From the NCBI GenBank assembly GCA_041398565.1, contig JAWKUN010000002.1, positions 496,001 through 560,000 on the forward strand: a stretch of DNA of 64,000 nucleotides, in the 5' to 3' direction. The notes beneath the pieces are model-generated. The model was given only the letters and a program-made list of their open reading frames with translations. It had not been told where the DNA came from and ran no database searches. Positions 1-9,123 of this stretch are shown piece by piece (the stretch's first letter is position 1; every line of letters starts with the position of its first letter). The stretch is from DATGPD01 sp041398565. GTDB taxonomy: Bacteria; Planctomycetota; UBA1135; UBA2386. Made by a program: the position numbers and the translations under genes.

Positions 1-1764
1 GACCCGCACGATCTGCAGCGCCTCGATCTGCTCGCCTACGCTCAGGGCGAGCCGCCCATCCCTCGCACGATCGCGATCGTGCAGACCCAGCCCCGCGGAG
101 AAGGACGTGTCACCCGCCTGTTCGACGACCACGTCGAGCGGATGCGCGCCTGCACGGACGCGCTGCCGGGAGGGGAAGCGACAGTCGACGGAGTCCCCGT
201 GCACAGCCTGACACGGCGCGAGCCGAAGGACAGGAACATGCTTCCGTTCGTGCGGCCGGCTCCGTGGTTCGTGCACCTTCCGGGCACCTTCGTGTTGGGG
301 GAAGGCGAGATCGGGAGTGCGGGCCGGATGGACGAGATCGCCGCGCCTGTAGCCGGGGCCACCCTCGAGCTGAACCTGCACACCTACCTCCGGCTCGGCG
401 TCTTCGGCGAACTTCCAGCCGAGGTCGCCACCGGACTCGGCCTCGACGAGATCCAGAACCTGCGTTGGCAGCTCGGCTTCCGCGACGAAGAGATCGTCGA
501 GGACGTCGAGATCCTTCTCTCGGGCGCGGCGCGCGGCTTCCTCGCGGCGCTCGTGAACGGCAAGGGCAAGCTACCGGCACAGCCTCTCCCCAGCGGCGCG
601 CTGCTCCAGGTCCGCCTGGCGATCGACATCAAGGCGTTGATCGAGGCCATCGCCCGCGTCGTCATCAGCGACATGGACTCCGAGCCCGGGCGTTTCGTGC
701 GGGACATCGGCGCCGCCTTCGACGGAAGCCTCGCATTGGCGGTGTGCGCACCCAAGCCCGGCGTGATCCCGCGCCTCTACCTCACGCTCGGCATCGCCGA
801 CGACGAGGCGCTCGACCGTGTGCTGGCCCACCTCGGGAGTCTCGGGGTGGCGCAGAAGACGGGCGAGCGGGACGGAATGACGTACACCGCGCTCGAGATC
901 CCGGGTCTCCCGAGCCTGCTGCAACCCACCTTCGTGCGCCGCGACGGCGCCCTGCACATCGCCGAGAACGGCGTCAGCCTGCGCGCCTTGGTGAAGGCCC
1001 TCGACGCGGGCGGCGAGGCCATGGACGTGGGCAGCGCCGCGCCACCCGACGGCGACGGCGAGGTGGTGCCCGGCTTCGACCTGCGCTTCGATCCAGGCGC
1101 CCTCTACCACGCCTTCCACCGCCACTGGCTGCCCCTCTACACCATGGCCATCGCTGCAGAGCCCAGCGGAGCCGAGCCCCTCGTCCTCGCGTCCGAGCTG
1201 CCCGAACCCGACGTCGTCGCCCAGCACCTGCGGCCGCTGCGCGGCGCACTGCGTCGCGGCGAGCACGGCTTCGTCCTGCGCCAGTCCGGCACCCTGGGCG
1301 GCGTCTTCGCCCACGCGTTGGCCTTCGCCTGGCCGACCATGCTGTCGCGCAACGCCGGCAACCGGTGGCAGGTGGAACGGCTGCAGCGCGAGATCGCCAA
1401 GGAGAGGCTGCTGGCGTTGGCGCCGGCGTTCGCGAGCTTCAAGCAGGCTCAGGGGCGTTGGCCGGCGTCGCTCGCCGAGCTCGCGGACTCGACGCAGCTC
1501 GACGCCGACGCCCTGCTGATCCCCGGCGACGACGGCACCGAAGAGGTGGTCCTGCCAGGCACGCCCGCACGCACGCTCCGGACCTCGTTCCGCTACTTTC
1601 CCCAGCCGGTGAAGGTCGACACCATCGGCCAGGGCGCGTGCGAGGTCCTCTTGGTGGCCATCTCTCCCTGCCGCTACCAGCGTCGCATGCTCACCGTCGA
1701 CGGCTTCGTGCCCGACCTGTGGGATGACGTCTGCACTCGCCCGATCGACAGCTTCGGCAAGTGA
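1..1764 (+). CDS. Hypothetical protein, 5' end outside window
   Basis: The reading frame is open from the first base and ends at 1764, so at least 587 residues are visible and the true start probably lies upstream; a GTG at 79 is an alternative start but the frame before it reads as ordinary protein. I do not recognise the family. Residues just before the C-terminus contain a GRWPASLAEL-type stretch that is common in large planctomycete proteins of unknown function. There are no clear membrane segments in the visible part and no catalytic motif I can name. The next gene follows on the same strand after about 125 bases. Confidence 0.7.
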   Translation, partial: DPHDLQRLDLLAYAQGEPPIPRTIAIVQTQPRGEGRVTRLFDDHVERMRACTDALPGGEATVDGVPVHSLTRREPKDRNMLPFVRPAPWFVHLPGTFVLGEGEIGSAGRMDEIAAPVAGATLELNLHTYLRLGVFGELPAEVATGLGLDEIQNLRWQLGFRDEEIVEDVEILLSGAARGFLAALVNGKGKLPAQPLPSGALLQVRLAIDIKALIEAIARVVISDMDSEPGRFVRDIGAAFDGSLALAVCAPKPGVIPRLYLTLGIADDEALDRVLAHLGSLGVAQKTGERDGMTYTALEIPGLPSLLQPTFVRRDGALHIAENGVSLRALVKALDAGGEAMDVGSAAPPDGDGEVVPGFDLRFDPGALYHAFHRHWLPLYTMAIAAEPSGAEPLVLASELPEPDVVAQHLRPLRGALRRGEHGFVLRQSGTLGGVFAHALAFAWPTMLSRNAGNRWQVERLQREIAKERLLALAPAFASFKQAQGRWPASLAELADSTQLDADALLIPGDDGTEEVVLPGTPARTLRTSFRYFPQPVKVDTIGQGACEVLLVAISPCRYQRRMLTVDGFVPDLWDDVCTRPIDSFGK

Positions 1765-1890
1765 CCGCGGCGGTCGCGGAGCCGCTCGAACTCGGGGTCG
1801 ACGTCCGTGGCTTCTTTTCGGCGGATGACGCGACGGCAACGACCGATCTCGGCGGCTGTCCCCCGGCACCCGTTCCGACCAACTCGGATC

Positions 1891-2895
1891 ATGATCCGCA
1901 TCCTCGTCGCCCTGGCAGCGCCGTTCGCTCAGGACCCCGCCCCGCCGGCGCCGCTCGCCTACGACCCGTTGCGCCGGCCGGCCCCGGCCTCCGCAAGCGA
2001 GCTGCCGGCATCGCTGGCTCTGGTCGTGCACGACGCAAAGCGCCAGCGCGACGTGCCGGTGCGCGTGTACCTGCCGGCATCGGCCACGCCGGCGCCGGTG
2101 GTCTTGTTCAGCCACGGCCTCGGCGGCAGCCGCGACAACAACCCCTATCTCGGCGAGCACTGGTCGGCCCGCGGGTACGTGGTGGTCTACCTGCAGCACG
2201 CGGGGAGCGACGAGAACGTGTGGCGCAATCGGCCGCTCGGCCGGCGCATGGACGCCATGCGCCAGGCCGCGTCGGCGGAGAACCTGGCGCTGCGCTGCAA
2301 CGACGTCAAGGCGACGCTCGACCAGCTGACCACGTGGAACGACACCGGCGACCACGAACTGCACGGCCGTCTCGACCTCGAACACGTCGGCATGTGCGGG
2401 CACTCCTTCGGCGCGGTGACGACGCAGGCCACGACCGGCCAAGCGCTGCCGCTCCTCGGACAGAGATTCACGGACCCGCGCATCGACGCGGCGCTGCCGA
2501 TGAGCCCCAGCCGTCCGCGTGCCGGCAGCGCCGAGCGCGCCTTCGCCGGCGTGCGCGTGCCCTGGTTGCTCATGACCGGCACCCGCGACGAGGCGCCGAT
2601 CGGCGGGCAGACGTCTGCCACGCGCCTCGAGGTCTTCCCGGCGCTGCCCAGCACCATCGACCACTACGAACTCGTGCTCGACGGCGCACAGCACTCGGCG
2701 TTCGGCCAGCGCGCGCTGCCGGGTGACGCGGCCACACGCAACCCCAACCACCATCGAGCCATCTTGGCGCTGTCGACAGCGTTCTGGGACACCTACCTTC
2801 GCGGCGACAGCGCGGCGCGCGCCTGGCTGCAGGGCACCGGCCCGAACCGGATCCTGGAGACCGACGACCGCTGGCAGGTCTCGGTCGTGCGCTGA
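1891..2895 (+). CDS. Secreted alpha/beta hydrolase (dienelactone/PAF-acetylhydrolase-like)
   Basis: A 334-residue protein of the alpha/beta hydrolase fold. The start at ATG 1891 is preferred because it opens directly into a short export-type segment (MIRILVALAAPFAQ); the frame is open further upstream to 1807. An oxyanion-type FSHGLGG segment is followed by the nucleophile elbow GHSFG (G-x-S-x-G), then TGTRDE (possible acid) and GAQHSAFG (possible catalytic histidine) near the C-terminus. This order fits the Ser-Asp-His triad. Substrate is not predictable; the family includes esterases, lipases and PAF-acetylhydrolase-like enzymes. No operon partner is obvious. Confidence 0.8.
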   Translation: MIRILVALAAPFAQDPAPPAPLAYDPLRRPAPASASELPASLALVVHDAKRQRDVPVRVYLPASATPAPVVLFSHGLGGSRDNNPYLGEHWSARGYVVVYLQHAGSDENVWRNRPLGRRMDAMRQAASAENLALRCNDVKATLDQLTTWNDTGDHELHGRLDLEHVGMCGHSFGAVTTQATTGQALPLLGQRFTDPRIDAALPMSPSRPRAGSAERAFAGVRVPWLLMTGTRDEAPIGGQTSATRLEVFPALPSTIDHYELVLDGAQHSAFGQRALPGDAATRNPNHHRAILALSTAFWDTYLRGDSAARAWLQGTGPNRILETDDRWQVSVVR

Positions 2896-3169
2896 GCCTC
2901 GCCGACTGGCTGGCCGTCGAAACGGTGTTCCGTCTCAATGCCGCGGGGCGTGTGCACCGACGACGGCGAGCGTCGGGTTCGCCTTGCGCGTGCATGGCCG
3001 AAGTTCGACTCCCCGCCGGACGGGCGCCGGTCTCCGCAGCGCACGCACGGATCCGCCCCCGCCGTTCGCGCAAGCACGGCCACGCGGGCGCGAGGTCCGT
3101 GCTCGAGCAGTCGCGCGTCGCCGTGCGCTACGCTCTCGTGCCCGATTCTTCGCTCGCTCGCGGCGCACA

Positions 3170-3889
3170 GTGACCCACCCCTCCCCACACGCCCCGTTCG
3201 CCACCACGCGCTGGAGCCTGGTCCAGCGCGCGGCTGCGACCGATCCCGCGACGCGCCGGCGCGCGCTCGGCGAACTGTGCGAAGGGTACTGGCGCCCGGT
3301 CTACGCCTGGCTGCGGCGCGACGGCCACGCGCCCGACGCCGCCGCCGACCTGACCCAGGGTTTCGTCGCGCAGCTGCTCACCAGCGATGGCGTCGCGGCG
3401 CAGGTCCGCGGCCGTTTTCGCGCCTACCTGCTTGGCGCGTTGCGGCACTTCGTGGCCAACGAGCGTCGCCGGACCGGCAGCCGGCGCCGCGGCGGCGGCA
3501 CCCTCACCGTCGACCCCGAGGTGGGCGAGCGCCTGCTGGCCGACCTCGCGGCGCGCGACCCCGCTCCCGACGCCGCCTTCGACCGCGCCTACGCGCTCGA
3601 ACTGCTGGGTCGCACACTGCAGCAACTCGAGCGTGAATGCGCGCTGCGCGGGCAGGGCGATCGCTTCGCACTCCTGCGGCCGCTGCTCGATGGCGGCGAC
3701 GACGACAGCACGCGCTACGCCGACGTGGCCCAGGCCCTCGACCTGCCGGTCGGGACCGTCCGCGTCGCCACCCATCGCCTGCGCCAGCGCTTCGCCGAGC
3801 TGCTGCGTCGCGAAATCGCCGAGACGGTCGCCGGTGCCGAAGACGTCGAAGCGGAGCTGGCCGATCTGCGCGACGCGTTGGCTCCATGA
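3170..3889 (+). CDS. ECF-type RNA polymerase sigma factor, planctomycete STPK-linked type
   Basis: A 239-residue sigma-70 family protein starting at GTG 3170. The N-terminus has the FATTRWSLVQRA signature seen in a sigma-factor group common in Planctomycetes, Acidobacteria and Verrucomicrobia. A region-2 helix (DLTQGFVAQLL, FRAYLLGALRHFVANERRR) and a region-4 helix-turn-helix (YADVAQALDLPVGTVRVATHRLRQRFAELLR) are visible. Such factors are usually encoded beside a Ser/Thr kinase instead of a classical anti-sigma, and here one lies 164 bases downstream. The regulon is unknown. Alternative GTG/ATG starts upstream are less likely because the conserved block begins within 10 residues of this one. 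Confidence 0.85.
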   Translation: MTHPSPHAPFATTRWSLVQRAAATDPATRRRALGELCEGYWRPVYAWLRRDGHAPDAAADLTQGFVAQLLTSDGVAAQVRGRFRAYLLGALRHFVANERRRTGSRRRGGGTLTVDPEVGERLLADLAARDPAPDAAFDRAYALELLGRTLQQLERECALRGQGDRFALLRPLLDGGDDDSTRYADVAQALDLPVGTVRVATHRLRQRFAELLRREIAETVAGAEDVEAELADLRDALAP

Positions 3890-4053
3890 AGGCTGCGAAT
3901 GCTCGCGCCGCGCACGAACCCTGCCGCGCCCGCCACTCGCCGCGCCCGTCGAATCCTCGGAGCCAAGGCGGGCGCTCGCATGCGAGGTCGGCCGATTCGA
4001 GAAAAGAACGCCGGCGCCGGTAACGTCGCGGAGCCGCTGGTTCCTCCCCGAGC

Positions 4054-5478
4054 ATGAACCCAACGCCACCCGCCTCCGGCCGCCCGCTCGTCGGCCTCGA
4101 CCCCCACCGGCTCCTGGCCTCGGCGAGCGCCCAGGCGGGCCACCCGCCGTTCAGCGCCATCGCCCCTCTGTTCCCCGCCTACGAGCTGCTGGAGACGCTC
4201 GGCGCCGGCGGCGCCGGAACCGTCTACCGCGCCCGCCACAAGCGCCTCGACCGCGAGGTCGCTCTCAAGGTCCTGCACCCCGAACTCGCCGCCGACGCCG
4301 GCGCACTCGAGCGCTTCCGGCGCGAGGCGCGGACGCTGGCACGCCTGCAGCACCCCTTCCTCATCGGTCTGCTGGACTTCGGCGAGGTCGAGGGCGTGAG
4401 CTTCCTGGTGCTCGAGTACTGCCGCGGCGGCACGCTGCGCCGCCTCCTGACCGGCGACGCCGACGCGCGCCGCGACGCCCTGCGCGTGCTGGCTCTGGTG
4501 TGCGACGCCATCGACTACGCCCACGCCCGCGGCACCGTGCACCGCGACCTCAAGCCTGAGAACGTGCTGCTCGACGAGCGCGGTTACCCGCGCGTCGCCG
4601 ACTTCGGCCTGGTGCGCCTGCGCGTCGCCGACACGCCGCCGATGACGGTGACCGGCGACGTGATGGGGACGCCGCACTACATGGCGCCCGAGCAGGTCGC
4701 CGGCCGGGACGCCGATGCGCGCGCCGACGTGTACGCGCTCGGGGTGATGATCTACCAGGCCCTCACCGGCACGCTGCCGGTCGGTCGCTTCGATCCGCCG
4801 AGTGCGCATCCGTCGCCGCTGCGCCGCGACCTCGACGACCTGGTCATGCGCGCGCTCGACCACGACCCGGCGGTGCGGCCGACGGCGGGCGAGCTCGGGC
4901 GCAAGGTGATGGTGGCGCCACCGGGCGGATCGCCACTCACTGCCAATCCCGATCGCCCCCGAGCGGCGACACCCCGCCCCGCGCACATTCTCGACAGCGT
5001 CCCGCGCGCCCGCGCCGCCTGCGTGGCGGCGATCGTCTTGTCGCTCTTCCAGCTCTGGATCGACTCGGACTGGGTCAAGGCGTCCGGCTTCGACCTGACG
5101 CCGAGACTCCTCGGCATCCGGCTACCGATCTGGCTGGCAGGCGCCTTCGCGCTCGCGGACCTGGGCGCGCACACGCGGGCCCGCTATCTCGGTCTTCCGC
5201 CTCGAAACCGCTGGCTCGCATGGGCGGCAATCGTCTCAGGCGGCGCCCTCGCCATCATGACGATCCTGGTACCGGTCGGCGCGATCGCCCTCAGCCGCGC
5301 AGCGTTCGAGCCGACCATGGTTCCCGGCGCGCAGCTGCAGAACGGCGTCGGCCCGATCCTCATGCTCGCGGCGGTCATCGCGCTGCTGGTGATCGAGTTG
5401 CACGACCGGCGGCAGCAAGCCTACGCCCTGCTCTCGGCCCACCGACGGCGCCAGCGCGAGCGCAAGCGCCGCGCCTGA
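4054..5478 (+). CDS. Membrane Ser/Thr protein kinase, partner of the upstream ECF sigma factor
   Basis: A 474-residue Hanks-type kinase. The Gly-rich loop is at about 50-58 (GAGGAGTVYRA), the ATP-binding lysine about 72 (VALKVL), the catalytic loop HRDLKPEN at about 163-170, DFG at about 183-185 and GTPHYMAPEQ in the activation segment, so it should be catalytically active. After residue about 325 come roughly four hydrophobic segments, giving a cytoplasmic kinase with a C-terminal multi-span membrane domain and little obvious extracytoplasmic sensor. It follows the ECF sigma gene on the same strand; kinase control of such sigma factors is known for this class. Its TGA (5476-5478) lies inside the CTGAG that begins the first copy of the dispersed repeat. 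Confidence 0.88.
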   Translation: MNPTPPASGRPLVGLDPHRLLASASAQAGHPPFSAIAPLFPAYELLETLGAGGAGTVYRARHKRLDREVALKVLHPELAADAGALERFRREARTLARLQHPFLIGLLDFGEVEGVSFLVLEYCRGGTLRRLLTGDADARRDALRVLALVCDAIDYAHARGTVHRDLKPENVLLDERGYPRVADFGLVRLRVADTPPMTVTGDVMGTPHYMAPEQVAGRDADARADVYALGVMIYQALTGTLPVGRFDPPSAHPSPLRRDLDDLVMRALDHDPAVRPTAGELGRKVMVAPPGGSPLTANPDRPRAATPRPAHILDSVPRARAACVAAIVLSLFQLWIDSDWVKASGFDLTPRLLGIRLPIWLAGAFALADLGAHTRARYLGLPPRNRWLAWAAIVSGGALAIMTILVPVGAIALSRAAFEPTMVPGAQLQNGVGPILMLAAVIALLVIELHDRRQQAYALLSAHRRRQRERKRRA

Positions 5479-5664
5479 GCTGCAAGTGCCGCGGATCCTC
5501 GCGCCACGCGCGGATTCGGCGATGCCGTTCCGCTTGCCATCGCGCCCAACTCGCTTGTTTCCAGCAGCCCTGGAAGCTCCGAGCAACAACGGCGCCGGCG
5601 GCCCCCTCTGGTCGGCGCTGCGCCGACATCAACCCTTTGGGTTGCGGCCGCCGGCAGCGCTGAG
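5475..5664 (+). repeat. Dispersed ~189-nt repeat, copy A (diverged)
   Basis: About 190 nt from CTGAG to CTGAG. The left half differs markedly from the other copies, while the right half, from CAGCAGCCCTGGAAGCTCC onward, is nearly identical. The first CTGAG contains the stop codon of the kinase gene. The three-hairpin right end is present but the last stem is altered. It is directly joined to copy B, sharing the CTGAG at 5660-5664. Confidence 0.85.
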
Positions 5665-5847
5665 CTGCAAGGGCTGCGAACGTCGCGGCGGGCGCGAATT
5701 CGGCCGTGTTGTTCCGTTGCCACAGAGCTGACCAGGCCACGCCCGAGCAGCCCTGGAAGCTCCAAGCAACAACAGCGCCGGCGGCCCCCTCTGGTCGGCG
5801 CTGCGCCGACATCAACCCTTTGGGTTGCGGCCGCCGGCCGCGCTGAG
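5660..5847 (+). repeat. Dispersed ~189-nt repeat, copy B
   Basis: A 188-nt copy bounded by CTGAG at 5660-5664 and 5843-5847, nearly identical to copies D and E. The right end carries three consecutive stem-loops: GTCGGCG/CGCCGAC with loop CTG (5794-5810), CAACCC/GGGTTG with loop TTT (5813-5827), and GCGGCCG/CGGCCGC around one base (5827-5841). No reading frame through it resembles a protein. Confidence 0.92.
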
Positions 5848-6164
5848 GCGCGAGGAAGCACGCGCGCGGAGCGCGACATCCCGCAGGAGCGAGGCCAAGG
5901 TGCGTCACGCTGTGGCGCCAGCCGACGCCTGACATCTTGCGCAGCTCGCGGGTCGCGGTCGCGAGCCACGCCTTCCACAGGAACGGCCACGTTGCCTGCG
6001 GAAGCCCGGTGCACGCCGACCTCGCGGCACGCCACGTGACGGCACGAGCGTCGGCGTCGACCACCGGGTCTTGCTGCGAACGCACGCGAGTTCCCCGACC
6101 GCGGCCGCGCCCTCCGCGGCCGTTGGCCCGCGACCTCTCCAGACCCTCTCCGAATCCGACCACG
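5848..6164 (+). other. Unexplained intergenic DNA after the tandem repeat
   Basis: About 317 bases between repeat copy B and the BNR-protein gene. It is GC-rich, has short self-complementary stretches near 5850-5880, and is open in several frames on both strands without a recognisable protein. It may contain the promoter of the next gene or the remains of another element; no clear promoter hexamers were found. Confidence 0.4.
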
Positions 6165-9059
6165 ATGCGACTCCCTCTCATTCTCGTCCTCTCCGCGTCC
6201 CTGACGTCGGTCCGTGCCACCTGCCAATCCGCGGCCGGCGGCCCGCTCGACTCGGCGACGCTCGCCGCCTCCGATCTCGCGACCGCCGCGCACCTGGGCC
6301 TCACCGAACGCGACGTCCTCGACCTGAAGGCCGCGCGCGGCCTGTCGAACCGCCAGCTCCTCGAGACCGACCCGCGACGCCTGTCGTGGTGGCTCGTCAA
6401 GCTGCGCATGCCGCGACCCGACTCTCCTGCCGAGGCCGACGCCTGGCGCGCCCTGTCCCACCTCGACGAGTTCGGGCGCATCGCGCCGGACGGTCTGCTC
6501 ACGGCCAAGAACCAGATGCTGGCCATGCAGCGCTTGGCGCCGCTCGGCGTGCGCGGCGACCTCGACTCCACCAAGTGGACCGCGCTGGGACCGGGCAACG
6601 TCGGCGGCCGCATCCGCGCCGTCGCCATACACCCGTCCGCACCCGCTCGGATCTTCGTCGGCAGCGTCAGCGGCGGCATCTGGCGCAGCGACGACGGCGG
6701 CGGCAGCTGGGTCGCGGTCGACGACCTGATGACCAACCTGGCGGTCACCAGCATCGTCATCCATCCCACGCAGACGAACGTGATGTACGCAGCGACGGGC
6801 GAGGGCTTCGTCGGCACACTGGGCAATTCGGGAGCCCAGGCCACCCGCGGCGCCGGCATCTTCAAGAGCACCGACGGCGGCTCCACGTGGAACCGGCTGT
6901 CCGCCACCAACAACAGCAGCTTCTGGTGGGTGAACCGGCTGGCGATCTCGCCCAACGGCAACGTGCTGCTGGCGTCCACCGGTCGACCGCAGGTCGCCTC
7001 CGGCGGCGTGTTCCGCAGCACCGACGGCGGCAACTCCTGGAGCAGCACGACGCCGAACGCGGCCTACAGCCTCGACGTCGAGTTCCACCCCAGCAACAGC
7101 AACATCGCCGTGGCACACGTGTTCGCGACCAACGGACTGACGTGCGCTCCTGGCAGCACCCAGTACGGCCACGTCGCCGGCTACTCCACCGACGGAGGTA
7201 CCACCTGGCTGCCGGCGGCCGGCCTTCCGGTCGATCTGGTGTGCGGAGTGGCCGCCGATCCGTACCTGCGGATCGAGTTCGCTTTCCACCGCGGCTGGAC
7301 CGGCGCCAGCAACGGCTGCGTCTACGCCAGTTCGGCGCGCGGTGCCGGGCAGATCTATCGAAGCACGAACGGCGGCGCGTCGTACGCGCTCGTTTCGACG
7401 CCGGGCCACCTGGCCACCCAGGGCTGGTACGACAACGCCATCTGGGTCGACCCGAGCGATACGGATGCCAACCCCGCAGATGATCGCGTCGTCATCGGTG
7501 GCATCGACCTGTTCCGCAGCACCAACGGCGGCAGCTCGTTCACCCAGATCAGCGATTGGCGCAACGCCGGTCAGCCGCACGCCGACCAGCACGCGATCGT
7601 CGCCGATCCGGGCTTCGACGGAACCGCGAACAAGCGGGTGTTCATCGCCAACGACGGCGGCATGTGGAAGACGAACAACATCTTCCAGACCACGGTGTCG
7701 TGGGTGAACCTCGACCACGACCTGGCGATCACCCAGTTCTACAGTGGCGCACGCCCCACCGGCGGCGGTGCGCTCATCGGCGGCACCCAGGACAACGGCA
7801 CCCTGCGCTACAGCAGCGGCACGACCTGGTGCCAGGTGGTGAGTGGCGACGGCGGCCCGTGTGCCGTCGACCCGACCAACTCGACCTTCGAGTACGGGCA
7901 GTACGTCTCGGCGCAGGTCCAGCGCTTCAACGGATCGTGCGGCTTCTTCGAGTGGATCTGCGGCCTGCGCTCGAACGGCACTTGGAAGGGCAATCCGTAC
8001 CTCATCGACGACGCCAAGAACGGTCGGGCCAACTTCATCGCGCCGATGGTCATCGACCCCAACGCGCCGCAACGCCTGTTGGTGGGTGGCTCGTCGCTGT
8101 GGCGGACCGACGACGCACGCACCGCGAACACCACCAACACGGGGCCGACCTGGGCAGCGATCAAGTCGGCGGCGGGTACCAACTACATCTCGGCGATCGC
8201 GATCGACCCGGCGGACTCCGATCGGGTCTGGGTCGGCCACAACAACGGCGACATCTGGTTCACCAGCAACGGCACCGCCGGCGCACCGGGATGGACCAAG
8301 GTCGACGGCACGCTGCCGAACCGCATGGTCACGCGCCTGACGGTCGACCCGAGCAACGGCAGCCGGGTCCTGGCCTGCCTGGGCGGCTTCGCCAGCGGCA
8401 ACCTGTGGCTGAGCACCAACAGCGGCACGACCTGGACCGGGATCGGCGGCAGTCTGCCGTCGGCGCCGGTCCGTGACGTCGCCATCCATCCGACCAAACC
8501 CAACTGGCTCTACGCGGCCACCGAGGTCGGACTCCTGGTCAGCGAAGACGGTGGCGCCACGTGGTCGGCCACGGCGACGCCGGCCAATGTGTCGATCGAC
8601 GAGCTGTTCTGGTCCTCGGGACACCTCTACCTGGTGACCCACGGCCGGGGCATGTTCCATCAGACGCCGATCCCGGCGCTGGTGGAGCTCAAGGGGAGCG
8701 GCTGCGAGGTGAACGGCAGCACCTACCAACCATCGTTCACGGTGACACCCCCGATCCTCGGACAGGTGATGACGTTGAGCGTGGCACAGGGCCCGCCGAG
8801 CAAGTTCGGGCTCGTGTACTACAGCCCGATCCCGGCCTGCCTCTGCTCGACCCCCTACCAGAACTGCGAGTACTGGGTCGACCCCGCGGCGATGTTCATC
8901 CTCTTCAACGTGGTGACTGACCCGGCCGGCAACATGGTGCGAACGGTGACCTTGCCGAACGATCCCACCCTCGCCGGTCAGCGGGCCGCCATGCAGCCGT
9001 TGTTCTTCGGCGGCGGCACGTGGTTCGGCAACGGTGCCTGGATCACGATCGGGTACTGA
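6165..9059 (+). CDS. Secreted BNR/Asp-box (sortilin/VPS10-like) beta-propeller protein
   Basis: A 964-residue protein starting at ATG 6165 with a Sec-type signal peptide (MRLPLILVLSASLTSVRATC). The frame is open upstream to 5937, but that segment is not protein-like. The body contains many Asp-box motifs of the S-x-D-x-G-x-x-W type (SDDGGGSW, STDGGSTW, STDGGNSW, STNGGASY, STNSGTTW, SEDGGATW), as in BNR/sortilin-type propellers and exo-glycosidases. No sialidase active-site arginines are obvious, so enzyme activity should not be assumed. The last ~120 residues form a separate module ending in a LAGQRAAMQP...ITIGY pattern that resembles the end of the kelch protein at 13623. Probably exported and surface-associated. 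Confidence 0.85.
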   Translation: MRLPLILVLSASLTSVRATCQSAAGGPLDSATLAASDLATAAHLGLTERDVLDLKAARGLSNRQLLETDPRRLSWWLVKLRMPRPDSPAEADAWRALSHLDEFGRIAPDGLLTAKNQMLAMQRLAPLGVRGDLDSTKWTALGPGNVGGRIRAVAIHPSAPARIFVGSVSGGIWRSDDGGGSWVAVDDLMTNLAVTSIVIHPTQTNVMYAATGEGFVGTLGNSGAQATRGAGIFKSTDGGSTWNRLSATNNSSFWWVNRLAISPNGNVLLASTGRPQVASGGVFRSTDGGNSWSSTTPNAAYSLDVEFHPSNSNIAVAHVFATNGLTCAPGSTQYGHVAGYSTDGGTTWLPAAGLPVDLVCGVAADPYLRIEFAFHRGWTGASNGCVYASSARGAGQIYRSTNGGASYALVSTPGHLATQGWYDNAIWVDPSDTDANPADDRVVIGGIDLFRSTNGGSSFTQISDWRNAGQPHADQHAIVADPGFDGTANKRVFIANDGGMWKTNNIFQTTVSWVNLDHDLAITQFYSGARPTGGGALIGGTQDNGTLRYSSGTTWCQVVSGDGGPCAVDPTNSTFEYGQYVSAQVQRFNGSCGFFEWICGLRSNGTWKGNPYLIDDAKNGRANFIAPMVIDPNAPQRLLVGGSSLWRTDDARTANTTNTGPTWAAIKSAAGTNYISAIAIDPADSDRVWVGHNNGDIWFTSNGTAGAPGWTKVDGTLPNRMVTRLTVDPSNGSRVLACLGGFASGNLWLSTNSGTTWTGIGGSLPSAPVRDVAIHPTKPNWLYAATEVGLLVSEDGGATWSATATPANVSIDELFWSSGHLYLVTHGRGMFHQTPIPALVELKGSGCEVNGSTYQPSFTVTPPILGQVMTLSVAQGPPSKFGLVYYSPIPACLCSTPYQNCEYWVDPAAMFILFNVVTDPAGNMVRTVTLPNDPTLAGQRAAMQPLFFGGGTWFGNGAWITIGY

Positions 9060-9123
9060 TCCTCGAGGACCCGCGGTCGCAGGGTGAGATCGCCTTGCGG
9101 GCCGCGCGGCGAGCCGCCGTTCG

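Noticed and set aside
571..2754. 727-codon open frame on the minus strand
   Set aside because: Antisense shadow of two well-supported plus-strand genes; composition is Arg/Gly/Ala/His-rich without any domain.
5421..8729. 1102-codon open frame on the minus strand
   Set aside because: Runs antisense through the BNR gene and the repeats; a product of high GC and few stop codons.
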